64,000 nucleotides of DNA, from NCBI GenBank assembly GCA_947623455.1, contig OX392534.1, forward strand, positions 8,070,001-8,134,000. Direction: 5' to 3'. This document shows, in pieces, positions 13,447 to 26,519 of this stretch. Position 1 is the first letter of the stretch; each line of letters starts with the position of its first letter. The DNA is from Mimachlamys varia. Taxonomy: Eukaryota; Mollusca; Bivalvia; Pectinida; Pectinidae. The translations under genes and the position numbers were made by a program. The notes below the pieces were generated by a model, which worked only from the letters and a program-made list of their open reading frames with translations, had not been told where the DNA came from and searched no databases.

Positions 13447-13568
13447 TGCCGTGACTGATCGTATTTATCTCTTATGAATAGTTGTACGATTCGTAATATA
13501 AAAAAGTAAGCAGTTTGAAATTAAACTGTACTTGACAAATTTAAACAATCTAAAACCTTATTATTCAC

Positions 13569-16500
13569 ATTTACTTACAATATGACCAACAAGAATAGCG
13601 TAATACCATTAAAGTTTTACGATAAACGTGACGATTTTGAATTTCCTATTGTGAAGTTTCCTTTTCTTGATCATAACATCCCTCCTTATCCAATTTCCAT
13701 TGTGTTTTACATTTCGCAATTCATTTGTTATTAAAAGGCTTACCAAAGGTCTTTTGTTTCCTTTGTTCTTGTAATCCGAATTCAATATTTGTGGACGCTT
13801 TGGTAATTTCCGTTTTTTAACATGAGGACAAAAAAAACCAAGGAAATATTTCTTAGGTCGATATAAATGAAACAAAAAAGAGAAAACCTTGGATATGATT
13901 GCAAACGTTTTAGATCTATTGGAGGATAAAGTAAATACATGTATATAAGTATGAATATACACATACGATAATTTGTTTTGTTCTGATCAAGGTTAATAAT
14001 GAGATGCGCTAAGAATAAGCATAAAAATTGGTTTCCATGTTTTGAAATCTGCATGGACTCGAGGTCCCTTTGTATTTAATGCTTTGCAATTGATTTTGAG
14101 AGTAGCATGTTCAGATATTAAACAAAATGCTCAAGGATTCGGCGCAATGCTAGTCCCACCTCGATGATGAATAACACCACCTGATCAGTAATTAGTCACC
14201 TACAACAATACCTTTTTTGCTGTCGTTGGGGTATTTGACCACACAGTGTTGTCACCACAATGTGACGGTTTTAATATTTGTTCACGATGTGTTGTGAAAA
14301 CCGCCACTCTCGGCGTATGGTATCTAACCTTTCAAGGCAACTCGACACCGCATTAGCGTCCATTTCTGTAATGTACAGATGTACATATAAAAACGGTGCG
14401 ACGGGAATATTTATCTAGATTAAAATGCTACCAAACCATTATTGCATTTCAGTAGCGTAGTGTAAATTAAAGCGACACCTAGGATATAGTACTACATATG
14501 CGTGGGAATTGTATGTCAACACCAGCTATTGATACTTTTACTTGTAAATGTGTGATCACATTAAGAAAACAACCATTGCGATACAAAGATATAAAACATC
14601 AGAGAATACCGAAGCGTCAACAAAACAACAATACGAACTCAAAATCATACAATGGAGGGGCAAAATATGAACCGGTAAACGTAGAAGAGAGTAAGACAAG
14701 GTGTTCCGGAAACTTAGCTTTTCTGCTCCATGGACGACACCCGTGTAAATATTAGTTATATCCATGTGAACATCAATTCCTCAGAGTGAAAGCCGAGTCA
14801 TCTTTCTCAATCAATACCGCCTAACGCGATATTTACTTACAATATGACCAACAAGAATAGCGTAATAACATTAAAGTTTTACGATAAACGTGACGATTTT
14901 GAATTTCCTATTGTAAAGTTTCCTTTTCTTGGTCATAACATCCCTCCTTATCCAATTTCCATTGTGTTTTACATTTCGCAATTCATTTGTTATTAAAAGG
15001 CTTACCAAAGGTCTTTCGTTTCCTTTGTTCTTGTAATACGAATTCAATATTTGTTGACGCTTTGGTAATTTCCGTTTTTTAATATGAGGACAAAAAAAAA
15101 CAAGGAAATATTTCTAAGGTCGCTATAAATGAAACAAAAAAGAGAAAACCTTGGATATGATTGCAAACGTTTTAGATCTATTGGAGGATAAAGTAAATAC
15201 ATGTATATAAGTATGAATATACACATACGATAATTTGTTTTGTTCTGATCAAGGTTAATAATGAGATGCGCTAAGAATAAGCATAAAAATTGGTTTCCAT
15301 GTTTTGAAATCTGCATGGACTCGAGGTCCCTTTGTATGTAATGCTTTGCAATTGTTTTTGAGAGTATTATTTTCAGGTATCAAACAAAATGCTCAAGGAT
15401 TCGGCGCAATACCAGTCCCACCTCGATGATGAATAAGACCATCTGATCAGTAATTAGTCACCTACAACAATACCTTTTTTGCGCCGTTGGGGTATTTGAC
15501 CACACAGTGCTGTCACCACAATGTGACGGTTTTAATATTTGTTCACGATGTGTTGTGAAAACCGCCACTCTCGGCGTATGGTATCTAACCTTTCAAGGCA
15601 ACTCGACACCGCATTAGCGTCCATTTCTGTAATGTACAGATGTACATATAGAAACGGTGCGACGGGAATATTTATCTAGATTAAAATGCTACCAAACCAA
15701 TATTGCATTTCAGTAGCGTAGTGTAAATTAAAGCGACACCTAGGGTATAGTACTACATGTGCGTGGGAATTGTATGTCAACACCAGCTATCGATACTTTT
15801 ACTTGTAAATGTGTGATCACATTAAGAAAAAAAACATTCCGATACAAAGATATAAAACATCAGAGAATACCGAAGCGTCAACAAAACAACAATACGAACT
15901 CAAAATCATAGAATGGAGGGGCAAAATATGAACCGGTAAACGTAGAAGAGAGTAAGACAAGGTGTTCCGGAAACTTAGCTTTTCTGCTCCATGGACGACA
16001 CCTGTGTAAATATTAGTTATATCCATGTGAACATCAATTCCTCAGAGTGAAAACCGAGTCACCTTTCTCAATCAATACCGCCTAACGCGATATTTACTTA
16101 CAATATGACCAACAAGAATAGCGTAATACCATTAAAGTTTTACGATAAACGTGACGATTTTGAATTTCCTATTGTGAAGTTTCCTTTTCTTGATCATAAC
16201 ATCCCTCCTTATCCAATTTCCATTGTGTTTTACATTTCGCAATTCATTTATTATTAAAAGGCTTACCAGAAGTCTTTCGTTTCCTTTGTTCATTTAATCC
16301 GAATTCAATATTTGTTGACGCTTTGGTAATTTCCGTTTTTTAATATGAGGACAAAAAAACCAAGGAAATATTTCTAAGGTCGATATAAATGAAACAAAAA
16401 TGAGAAAACCTTGGATATGATTGCAAACGTTTTAGATCTATTGGAGGATAAAGTAAATGCATGTATATAAGTATGAATATACACATACGATAATTTGTTT

Positions 16501-17118
16501 TGTTCTGATCAAGGTTAATAATGAGATGCGCTAAGAATAAGCATAAAAATTGGTTTCCATGTTTTGAAATCTGCATGGACTCGAGGTCCCTTTGTATGTA
16601 ATGCTTTACAATTGTTTTTGAGAGTATCATTTTCAGGTATCAAACAAAATGCTCAAGGATTCGGCGCAATACCAGTCCCACCTCGATGATGAATAAGACC
16701 ACCTGATCAGTAATTAGTCACCTACAACAATACTTTTTTTGCGCCGTTGGGGTATTTGACCACACAGTGCTGTCACCACAATGTGACGGTTTTAATATTT
16801 GTTCACGATGTGTTGTGAAAACCGCCACTCTGAGCGTATGATATCTAACCTTTCAAGGCAACTCGACACAGCATTAGCGTTCCGATACAAAGATATAAAA
16901 CATCAGAGAATACCGAAGCGTCAACAAAACCACAATACGAACTCAAAATCATGGAATGGAGGGGCAAAATATGAACCGGTAAACGTAGAAGAGAGTAAGA
17001 CAAGGTGTTCCGGAAAATTAGCTCTTCTGCTCCATGGACGAAACCCGTGTAAATATTAGTTATATCCATGTAAACATCAATTCCTCAAAGTGAAAACCGA
17101 GTCATCTTTCTCAATCAA
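13569..17118. repeat. Threefold tandem array of a ~1.26-kb unit
   Basis: Unit starts, marked by ATTTACTTACAATATGACCA, lie at 13569, 14831 and 16092, giving periods of 1262 and 1261. Each unit opens with a plus-sense fragment of PLE-like RT C-terminus (containing GACGATTTTGAATTTCCTAT). It then has non-coding sequence and closes with the PLE-like 3' tail in the opposite orientation (CATCAGAGAATACCGAAGCG). Units 1 and 2 are nearly identical. Unit 3 lacks about 0.2 kb after 16880 and ends at about 17118, where the tail continues into unique sequence. The RT fragments carry stops, so nothing is translated intact. Confidence 0.9.
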
Positions 17119-17470
17119 AACAAGTAAGCGTACTAAGGAACATATTAAAAAACGGTCCATTCTTAATCACAAAGTAGTACACTATGAGCATATTCAAAAT
17201 CGACCACCTTCATATCACACAAGGATACAAAATAATTTTCAATGAGACAAAAATGGTGACCATAAAACATGTTCATATCCCTCATCAACCTGTATCTATT
17301 GAATCCATATTTAGTAATTTTATTCGCAAGCAACATATGTATTTCGATAATCTTGATATTCAGAACAAACTCCAAAATAATGGGTGGACTTTGACATGTA
17401 CACGCCAGAGGTTGAAGAAGCAGGGAGGTTACTATCAAGAAAGAAAACTTTCAAGATTGGAAAATTAAAA
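16890..17470 (-). mobile_element. PLE-like copy, RT C-terminus and tail
   Basis: The minus-strand frame 17163-17438 retains the family's C-terminal pattern (LLANKITKYGFNRYRLMRD, then MFYGHHFCLIENY and VSLCDMK). The tail follows down to about 16890, where it merges with unit 3 of the tandem array. This longer copy may be the source from which the tail part of the array was made. Confidence 0.7.
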
Positions 17471-18354
17471 TTGGCACGCTTATCTTATACACTGGACGAT
17501 GGTATGACGCATATGACGCGCATGGAATGCAGACTGTTTATGTGCACAAGTTGGCGGTTATTTTCATTCCCACTGGTGAAACGTAATGTCGCTGGATTTG
17601 TTTTAACAAAAAGAGTGCACATGTTCTGTGCAAAATTAAAGATACCTATAAAATGCATTTGTTGTTACTTATATATCTGACATGTAAATGTACCGTGCGC
17701 TAGTGGGCTCTGGAATGATAAAAGTGTATGTCTCATTTAAGCATTGAATTGCATTCTGTTTCGAGTTATAGACGATATGAACGCCCACAGCATTACAGGA
17801 AAATAGCATGAACCGCGCTAGTTTAATGACTTTATTTTCATTTCCACTTCTAACGTTACACAAAAAAATAATTTCGACTATAAAATAAAACAAATTGTAG
17901 CTCCAAGAAACAACGGCATGTTGAATTGGCAGAATAGCACTTAGCGCGTGCTCGTTTTCGATAGATGGAATGGTTTCATGTGCTTTCTCCTGGAACGATG
18001 ACTTTGAAATACAGTCCGTGTATATTGTAAACGCTAAAATCGATGAAAAAGTTATAGTTTTTTTTTGTTAAAGAAAGTTCAAAACCATTGGAGAGATTTG
18101 GCTTTCATTGGATAAACTCTGCTTGGTTTCATAATCATATAAACGTTTCAACAAATTTATTGCTTTTTTTGTGGAGCCCCTTAAAATTCAATACGACCTC
18201 CCGACAGAATGTCTTTATAAACTCTCATAAGTAGCTAGGTTATCAAAATGGCACGGGAATGAATATCCTAATCTTATAGAGGTCAAATAAAGTAATAACT
18301 GCCATTGTTATCACATGCTATCGTTTGGAAAAATAACCACCACCCACATTATTT
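17471..18354. other. No gene seen
   Basis: AT-rich sequence. Frames on the two strands overlap and show no motif I recognise. Confidence 0.5.
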
Positions 18355-18460
18355 AAGGATTAACTTGAATCTATTTTTTATGTCATGGAGTTATAACACA
18401 AAAAATACGTTTGTTTGTGTTATAACCCCATAGCAAAAAAAAGATGTTAGTTAATCCTTT
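18355..18460. repeat. Foldback with ~45-bp arms
   Basis: The left arm begins AAGGATTAACTTGAATC and contains GGAGTTATAACACAAA. The right arm contains TTTGTGTTATAACCCC and ends GTTAGTTAATCCTTT. The spacer is only about 12 bases, so the whole is a near-continuous hairpin. Probably a foldback MITE. Confidence 0.75.
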
Positions 18461-18989
18461 TAATCTTTATAATGTAATATATACCTGCCAAAATTCAATT
18501 AATGATATACGGAATATATATCTTTTCTCTAACCATTTTTTACGCTGCTGCATCAGCCAATCAAAAGCGAAGTTATTAACGGCGACGTCATTTTTTTGTT
18601 ACGTTATTGGCTTATAACATAATTTTAAGCCAATGGAAATGCTTGTTTCAAACAAGAATAAATCATTTGCTACGCGGTTTCATAAGGTTTGCAAACAACA
18701 TTTTTTCATACCCAAATGAAAGTAAAACAATTGTCATCAGTGCTAAAATGAAAATATTAAATAAAAACGAAAAATAAAAATTTTGTCTCTGGACTACTTT
18801 ATTTCTGTTGCCTAGTGGTGAATGAAGCCAGCTATTGGCTGTTCCTCGTGTGTACATACATGACGATAGGTGTGCAACAATGTAACTAAAGGGAAGCACC
18901 GTGTCACATGGTCAGCTTAAATTAAATGCGAATGGCGGGAAATTCAAAAAAAAAGTTAACGTAAATATAAGGATTGGTTGTTTATTTAG

Positions 18990-19092
18990 TTGCTTGCATC
19001 GGCTGATGAAGTCCAGTGGACCTCGTACAAATAGTTCGCAGTTCACTTCATTTGCGCGAGGTTCACTTGCATTCATCAGCCGATGCAAGCAA
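18990..19092. repeat. Foldback with ~36-bp arms
   Basis: The outer 21 bases (TTGCTTGCATCGGCTGATGA...) are exact reverse complements at 18990 and 19092. The next 15 positions carry about five mismatches. The short frames on both strands here are mirror images caused by the palindrome and are not genes. Confidence 0.8.
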
Positions 19093-20666
19093 CAAAATAT
19101 CATTCAATCTTTGAATATAATTTTCTAATCTAAGCTTTTTGACAACATGAACATCTGTAGATCTCTTTTCGTATCGACAACACATCTGTGATTTAATAAC
19201 AGTCTTGAATCAGGACTGCCAGGGTTCATTTGGTTGAACCGAGGCCAAAAGACATTATTCACCTTCCAGACAACATGACTATTTCCGCTTAAATGTCTTT
19301 CTGGCTAATGAGAGTTATTGATATTTTTTCACATACAGAGACACTATTTCATACTAAAGACCGATAACGTAGAATATAAACTTTCATTGTAGATAAATTG
19401 ATTGATTTATTTCATACTATAAATGTCTTATGTTTAATGTATTATGTATAATAAAGGCACATTTTCATCTTACATTTATTTTTGCAACGCGGTCATCTAT
19501 TCTAAGTCAACATGTATATGCTTTACAAAGACGGTGATAATACACAGAAATCCATGAAAGTACAACAAAAGGGCAAGAAACATATTGGTTGAGCGATTTT
19601 ATTTTAACGTGTTTACCTCCTCGACTTACTTACCCAATGTCAGAGATCGTTATTCATATATTTATTATTATATACCAAAAACACTTACAGAAAAAAGAAA
19701 ACTTATCTTTCACTTTGAATTATAAGATCCTCCTTATCATCAATTGTGTACAAGTAACGTGACGCTGGCAGAACTGTATCTTCCCTTTTCTAAACAACAA
19801 ATAATATATTGCTGAGACTCGTGCGTTATCGTGTTGCAAAAGAAAAGGATCTCAGAAACAGGAAATGCATCTGCATCAACTGTGCTGCTACGAATCTGGG
19901 AAACAAGTCGATATAGCCTGCTTTATCACATCGCTTTCCTCTGTGCTTGACTATATATCTACGGAAGACGAATTCGACTGGACGAAAGCACGTTAACATT
20001 GCGTACGAAAGATAAAGATGTGTATTTTTCTTGTTTCTTTCAGTATTAGGCAGGAAAGCAATATAATTCTGCTATAAAGATAAAACTTCTGGATTATTTT
20101 ACTGGCTTGAAGTAGTCTTAATTGTCGTTAAATGATATAAAGAAAATGTTGCATTGCAGTAAATGATAACACAACGGTAAGACTTACAGGTTTTCAAAGA
20201 CTTTTAATATTAACATTGACATCAAAACACTATAAGGGAGTTGAATATGTTTTCCTATAATTGTTTTTAAAAGGACAATGAAAAATTGTCCCAACCCCAG
20301 ATTTTAACTGTTAACTCTTTATTTAAGTGATATCGTGTCTCGTATATTTACACTTTTAGGAAACGTTTGTTTGTTTTTGTTATTAGTTTCCTTATCCAGT
20401 GGGTCGTAGCCCTGCACTATACAGAATGAAGTTTAAGTTGTTGCACTTCCGCAACATCTGTCCCTATTTTTCGTGACTTTTTTAGGCTCTTCACGAAACT
20501 CTTCTGTTGTCATACATTGTTTCACATTTTCATATCAATAACGAACGGCTGAGCATGATGCAGCTTCTAACATTACTGCAATGTCAAGCAACGAGGGTTT
20601 TTTTATGTAAAGTCCTAAGTATTGACAGACTTATGCTATCATCTGGCATGAAACTCTGAAGATTAT
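19093..20666. other. No gene seen
   Basis: No open frame of note and no repeat detected by eye. Confidence 0.5.
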
Positions 20667-21215
20667 AAGACTCTTTCATATGCGTGTATGTAGGATAGGG
20701 ATATTCCACCCGAGGGGTCACAAAATGTGGTGAAACCCGAGGCTTGCCGAGGGCTTTACCACATTTTGTGATCCCGAGGGTGGAATATCCCTATCCTACA
20801 TGCACACATAATGAAAGAGTCTTTTTCTCTCATATCAACTTACCCGAATAAGCTCAAAAACCATGAAAATATGTTTAAACAGGTTACCATTTTGAAATTT
20901 CAACTTTTTCCTTGAGCTTTTTTGACGAAAACGAATTAGACAGCGAGTTTAAGCATACCCTATATTTGCAAACGAAGTTTGCACAGAAAAATTAATCTCC
21001 TCTTCCATGTTGTTTATGGTTAAAAATTTGTGAAAGGTTTTCTCTTTCCGGCATCAGAGTTTACCGTATTCGTGACGTCACGTAATTGTTGAGCCATTGT
21101 GACGTCACGTCGGGTGAAATGCTATGTAAGATAGATTTTTCTTACATAGCTTTCTTACATGGGCAAACTCTATCCAACATGGCGAGATATGAGAGAAATT
21201 GATGAATTATGTGTG
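20667..21215. mobile_element. Foldback-headed repeat element
   Basis: A hairpin with about 75-base arms (20667-20742 and 20748-20823) is headed by AAGACTCTTTCATATGCG and closes around position 20745. The core that follows, with blocks TTTTTCCTTGAGCTTTTTTG and CAGCGAGTTTAAGCATACC, recurs at 35131-35430. The core holds two perfect TGACGTCA palindromes (21073-21080 and 21100-21107). The end is near CCAACATGGCGAGATATGAG. No coding capacity. Confidence 0.75.
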
Positions 21216-22070
21216 AGATTAAACCAGACAGGTCTACTAGGCATGTTGGATTGATTTTACTTTAACACTTGGTTATTAACATAAAAGGTAAACTGGACCA
21301 AAGGTATAGTTGCTGGAATTACAAGACAGTAAATCTTGACCGCGAAAGCTTGCTCCATAACCAAAACCTCCCAAGTTTTAAGCCTTAAATGTCCCCCTCT
21401 TCTGTTCGACACTGTACACTTCCAAACTTCACTTTGCTCTGAAAAAAAACACAATAATTTACTTGTAATTAAAATGAAAGGTGGTTATATAGTTGCAAAT
21501 TTAGCCAAGTTAGAATAGTGAGGATGGAAAGATGAGAATTTTTGAATCCCTTGTTTGAAACATCTTGATAGCTTGGGGGAATATTTCCCAGTACTATCTG
21601 CAGGACACACATTATCCCTTTACTGACCATTTTGATTTTATTGCCATATTTATTTCAATCTTTTTATGAACTAATACGGACATATACATGTTACAAACAC
21701 CTAGCCCTTCGATTTCATATTTAACTATTTCGAAGATTTGCGGTCTTTTTGTTCTGACCACATCGATGTTGGAAGTCGAGAAAGCAGCTGATGCATTTAC
21801 TTTTACTTTACCGATTTGTAATCACTACCAAATGTCGTGATGTGTGAACGTGACATCGCTCTGATTGACAGAGACATACTTAACGGATGTGACTGATGAA
21901 ATATAGGACTCTGGCCTCCTGGTTGCATTATTTTAGCAATTAGAATTTGGATCTTTCCTTTTTTCGTATCATCGATTTTGAGTTTGTATTATGGTTTTGT
22001 TTACGCTTCGTTATTCTCTATTTTTATCAAGGGTCACATTGCAAATATGTCCTTTTATGCTGTTTCTTTA
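21216..22070. other. No gene; small PLE-like tail fragment
   Basis: Bases about 21960-22025 (TTTTGAGTTTGTATTATGGT, then CGCTTCGTTATTCTCTATT) match the last part of the PLE-like tail in plus orientation. Nothing else recognised. Confidence 0.5.
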
Positions 22071-22076
22071 TAATGC

Positions 22077-22570
22077 TACATATTTATGTAATATCAAGAT
22101 TTATTACTTAGCACATCAGTACCATAATTATATTTTTATTATCGTTTTCTATGTTAAAAAAACATTTCTTATGTTTTCTTGCGAATCGGCACGGAACCGG
22201 GAGCAGGATAGTGGTCACATGATTCGATAAAAATCACGTGATTTCTCGTTTAAAAATAGAACGGGAGCGCAAATGTCAGGTAGCCGCGATAAACAAATAT
22301 TGGCTGACGAAAACAGAGTCACAAGCTAAAGACTAGACAAGAAAGAAGCTAAACGAGACTATTGAAAGATCGAAACAGATGCATCTGACAAACAAAAAGA
22401 AATACGACACTATCAAAGAAGACGAAGAGCATGGTTTGACGGACGAAGTGTGGTTGAGTTAACAGTGCTTTCGAAAAACAAAAACGTACAGCTGATACTT
22501 GTACGAAAATACATTCTTCATTCACGTACACTGTAAGATTACGTTCGGTAAAGCTTGTTAAAACATAATT
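22077..22570 (+). repeat. Direct duplication, copy 1
   Basis: Nearly identical to 22853-23330. Shared blocks include GCGAATCGGCACGGAACCGG, ATGTCAGGTAGCCGCGATAA and GAAATACGACACTATCAAAG. Copy 1 has about 18 extra bases after GGAGCAGGATA. Each copy contains an ATG-led short frame starting MSGSR and a downstream stretch reading ...RRAWFDGRSVVEL. This suggests a captured first exon, but both copies carry stops and the family is not identified. Confidence 0.8.
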
Positions 22571-22852
22571 AAAACATAATCTTACATAATAATAATAATT
22601 AGCTCGTGTTTGGACCAATTTCTAAATGTAATACATTTTCTGAAGGCAAATATTATTCTAAGAAAGAAAATCAAGGTCTCAGTTGTGTCAATTAACCGGA
22701 AAGTACCTTAAAACCGCATTTTTTGCTAAATTTGGTGCTCGTCTGCTCAATTTCGCCGCCGCCATTCGACTAATTATAGGAATCTCAACATGGTACGACA
22801 TGAAACATATTCTATAATTTTTTTAACCTTAATAGTTTAGATAATCAAACAA

Positions 22853-23330
22853 TAACATATTTATGTAATGTCAAGATTTATTACTTAGCACATCAGTACC
22901 ATAATTATATTGTTATCATCGTTTTCTATGTTAAAATAACATTTCTTATGTTTTCTTGCGAATCGGCACGGAACCGGGAGCAGGATAATTACGTGATTTC
23001 TCGTATAAAAATAGAACGGGAAGCGCAAATGTCAGGTAGCCGCGATAACCAAATATCTGCTGAGGAAAACAGAGTCACAAGCTAAGACTAGACAAGAAAG
23101 AAGCTAAACGAGACTATTGAAAGATCGAAACAGATGCATCTGACAAACAAAAAGAAATACGACACTATCAAAGAAGACGAAGAGCATGGTTTGACGGACG
23201 AAGTGTGGTTGAGTTGAGAGTGCATTCGGAAAACAAAAACGTACAGCTTATACTTGTACGAAAATACATTCTTCATTCACGTACACTGCAAGATTACGTT
23301 CGGTCAAGCTTGTATACAATTAAATTCGTA
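22853..23330 (+). repeat. Direct duplication, copy 2
   Basis: Second copy of the segment at 22077-22570, offset by about 775 bases. The intervening ~280 bases are not duplicated. Copy 2 lacks the GGTCACATGATTCGATAAAA stretch. The frame 23205-23426 continues the same peptide trace (VHSENKNVQLILVRKYI). Confidence 0.8.
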
Positions 23331-23354
23331 ATGATAGTTTGGGAAGCTTTAGAA

Positions 23355-23605
23355 AACAAATCAAAGAATACCAAATGTCAACAAAACCATAATCCGAACT
23401 CAAAATCGATTAAACTAGAGGCTTAAAATGAACAAAGGAAATATTTACATGGCGACCCTCGAAAGAGTACAAGATAATAAGACCAGGCGTTCCGGAAGAG
23501 CAAGCGGATTATGCTTCATCGGCAACATCCGCCATGTAAATCTTGGTTTCATCCAAGTAAACATCATGTCCTCAAAATGAGAACCGAGTCATCAATACAA
23601 ACGAG
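23355..23605 (-). mobile_element. PLE-like 3' tail
   Basis: The plus strand reads ATCAAAGAATACCAAATGTC, then CATAATCCGAACTCAAAATC and GGCGTTCCGGAAGAGCAAGC, ending near GAGAACCGAGTCATC. Standard truncated tail copy. Confidence 0.75.
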
Positions 23606-24778
23606 ACAGGTCAAAATCCGCTTCATTTTTAGTTATTCCAAAACTTCATCCTAGAAGCTCCCTGTAAAAAATGTTCAGTATTTAAATGTTGAGTTTTTAG
23701 TTCTTTTGCAGGCAGGGAAAAAGGTTTGTTGTATAAGTTGGCACAAATACGCACCATGCCGTTGAGCCTTGCCATATCAAGTGCTGCATGTAACTGCATA
23801 AATACCAATGAAATTAACTAAAAAATACTAACAATTGTAAGGTAATAAGACAAAGGTAGTTAAACTCACCGCTTCTGTATCTCTTGATTCAAATCATGAA
23901 ACATATACGACAATGCTGATAAACACTCATCACACGACATTGCAGAAATGTAGATGTAGTCACGATAATTGAAGAGAGAGAGCGAGACTCATTCATCATT
24001 TTTCTGTGACACTGGCGCAGATATCTCGTCCCCGGGCGAGATTTCTAACCACTGTAGATGATGACAAGACCTCAATTTGTGATTGAGTGCATACTATGGT
24101 TCGATTGCTGACGTCGGGTAGATTATGTCGAGAAATATATAGAGAGTCTTAATTGCAAAGAGAGATCACGTACTTCTTGCATTCCTTGTAAAATCATTGA
24201 TATTCGTGTCAGCTTAAAAGAAGAATTGTAGCCTCGTGAAATAAAATGTTACATTAAAAGTTCTTCAACTGCGGCCACTGCTTTATCTAGATCGAAATTC
24301 GCACTAGCTAATAATTGATAGATTGTTTTTTGTATGCGTGTTATCCATTTGAGTAGTTCAGACATTAATCAAATGCACATCGGTATTATCGGTTACCCAA
24401 TGACACAATTGGCTCTATATGTCTTTTCGGAGGTTAGGTAACAGCAGAGGAACTTAGGAGACACCTAGAAGAAAAATAAAATAAATGACAAAAATATCTT
24501 GAATAAGCATATTGATCATTGCTGAAGCAATACATGTCCCCTATCGGCCACCGCAAGCTGTATTGTTACAATTATTCATTAAACAAATTACATGGACTTG
24601 ACCTAGATATCCTCATGATGTATCTGTTTACCCAGTTCAATATGTGCACACGTTGCAGATATTATGAATGAAGACTGAATTAAGTCCAAAGGCCTAACTC
24701 TGTTAAAAATCATTCAACCGTACCAAAATCATAACTTGACGTAGATATCCCAATGACGTATCTCTATACCAAAGGAAA
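23606..24778. other. No gene seen
   Basis: No convincing frame. Repeat-like wording around 24470-24700 (AATATCTTGAATAAGC..., ...GCAGATATT) may belong to the flank of the adjacent inverted repeat. Confidence 0.45.
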
Positions 24779-25890
24779 GGTGCCAATTTTGGCCTTCTGG
24801 TGGCTTTCATCGGTGAGTTTAATTTTTTGTATATCAACCCCTATTGGTGGTCATGAAATGACATGAAACTTAGGTCAGATCGGAGCGCTTTACAAGGTAT
24901 GTTCATAATTTTGATGCATTGTGAAATTCTATACAACTTCAAACTGATCCTAAAATATGTCCATGGTTGAAAAGTAGGTCACAGTGACCTAGTTTTTAAA
25001 TATGCTTAATATTTGAAAAATAAACCTTCATTTGAGCTAAAATACGTATATACAAGAACAAAACAATTATCATATAACACGTTTTAATTAAATAAGTACG
25101 CATTTATTATAAAAAAAAAAATGAAAAAGTTGGTGATGGATGTTAGGTCAGGCCAGGGAGAATTTTTTTGACATTCTTAAGTTCACTTACTCAGTTATAC
25201 TAGTATGAAATTATCTACTCTGTGGTATTAAACAACTGAAATGCATATACAAATATATTATGCAAACAATAAAGTTTTGAAATGAAGTCGTGCATATGTT
25301 ACACTTGTATAGTACTGTGTGAGTTTGTAGCCAATATTATTAGGATGTACTGCTTTCCCTTGACTCATACCATCAAAAATCATTTTGTTAGTGGTCTTTA
25401 ACCTGCAAAATAGACAATTCTGAACTAGACCAACACAGTTGTTCGACTTTTAAATATCAAAAGAGTAAACTCCCCCTCCCCCGAATCGCCTACTTTTTTC
25501 AGTTTTTCGTTATAATTGGATAGTTTTTCATTAAAACAAGTTATATGATAATTGTATTGTTCTTGTTCATATTTGAGTTTAAAAGAAGTTAGATTTTTAA
25601 ATAATAAGCAAACTAATAAGAAAAAGGTCACTGTGACCTACTTTTCGACCATGGACACTTGCATCACAATGCATCAAAATTATGAAGAAAGATAAAAACA
25701 ATATCAGGTGATTTTATCAAAATGGGCCCTATTATGAATTTGACCTCCTACTTTGACCCCCACATAACTCGTTAAGCGTTCCAACCTGACCTTAATTCCA
25801 TGGCATGTCATGACCACCTAACCCATAGGTGTTGATATACAAAAAATAAAATTATCGGAGATAGCCAACAGGAGGCTCAAATTGGCACCC
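24779..25890. mobile_element. Large inverted-repeat element with ERE-type palindromes
   Basis: The left arm, about 24779-25090, begins near GGTGCCAATTTTGGCCTTCT. It is a diverged reverse complement of 25500-25890, which ends near GGCTCAAATTGGCACC. Shared inner blocks include TTTTTTGTATATCAACCCCT with its mate, and the perfect palindrome AGGTCACAGTGACCT (24976-24990) with its mate at 25625-25639. Indels differ between the arms. The centre (about 25090-25500) is unrelated AT-rich sequence. No transposase is seen. Confidence 0.75.
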
Positions 25891-26519
25891 CTCCTCTCAG
25901 TTCAATATGTGCAGATATTGCACAGATAATGCACAGAAACCCCAAAGTTGTGACTGACATACAGACAGACGGTAGGGGACTTATAAACAAAACATAAAAA
26001 ACTAAACAAAAGATCAAATAAAGGACGAATGAATACCAACATCGTGAAGGTAGGCCTTACCAAAAACCTAAAAGAGGTTTAAATAGGAACCGAGCTGTTC
26101 CAAAAAAGGGAACCTAGAGGATATCACAAAGCGTACAGATAATGGCAACAACAGATACCAAAAATAGAAAAAGAAAAAGAAAACGGGAGAATCCAAGAGT
26201 AACAGAAAGAAAATGGTTGAAGCAAGCTAAAAATGTAATTGGAAAAGGTAAAAAAGACCGAAACCGAAGGTTATATGAAAAATAATCGAAACATAAACTG
26301 ATGTGGAAGAAACAAAAAGGCGATTACAGGGAATGGGAAAAAAACGAAAAGAAAACAATGCTAGAGAAAACAATATGTCCTACATGAAAAAAAGGTAACA
26401 GAAGACACCTTTGTTATAATGTAAACAAAGTAAATGAGAGCGATTGGAACTGGGTTAGTATGTCATCTCAGTAATGGAAAATGAAGTCAGGTATACAAAT
26501 AGAGATGAATACATATTAA
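25891..26519. other. No gene seen; A-rich
   Basis: Strongly A-rich on the plus strand, with many GAAA/AAAG runs. No coding frame. A long G run follows at about 26669-26682. Confidence 0.5.

Noticed and set aside
18901..19128. Overlapping frames on both strands near 19.0 kb
   Set aside because: Mirror-image frames created by the foldback at 18990-19092.
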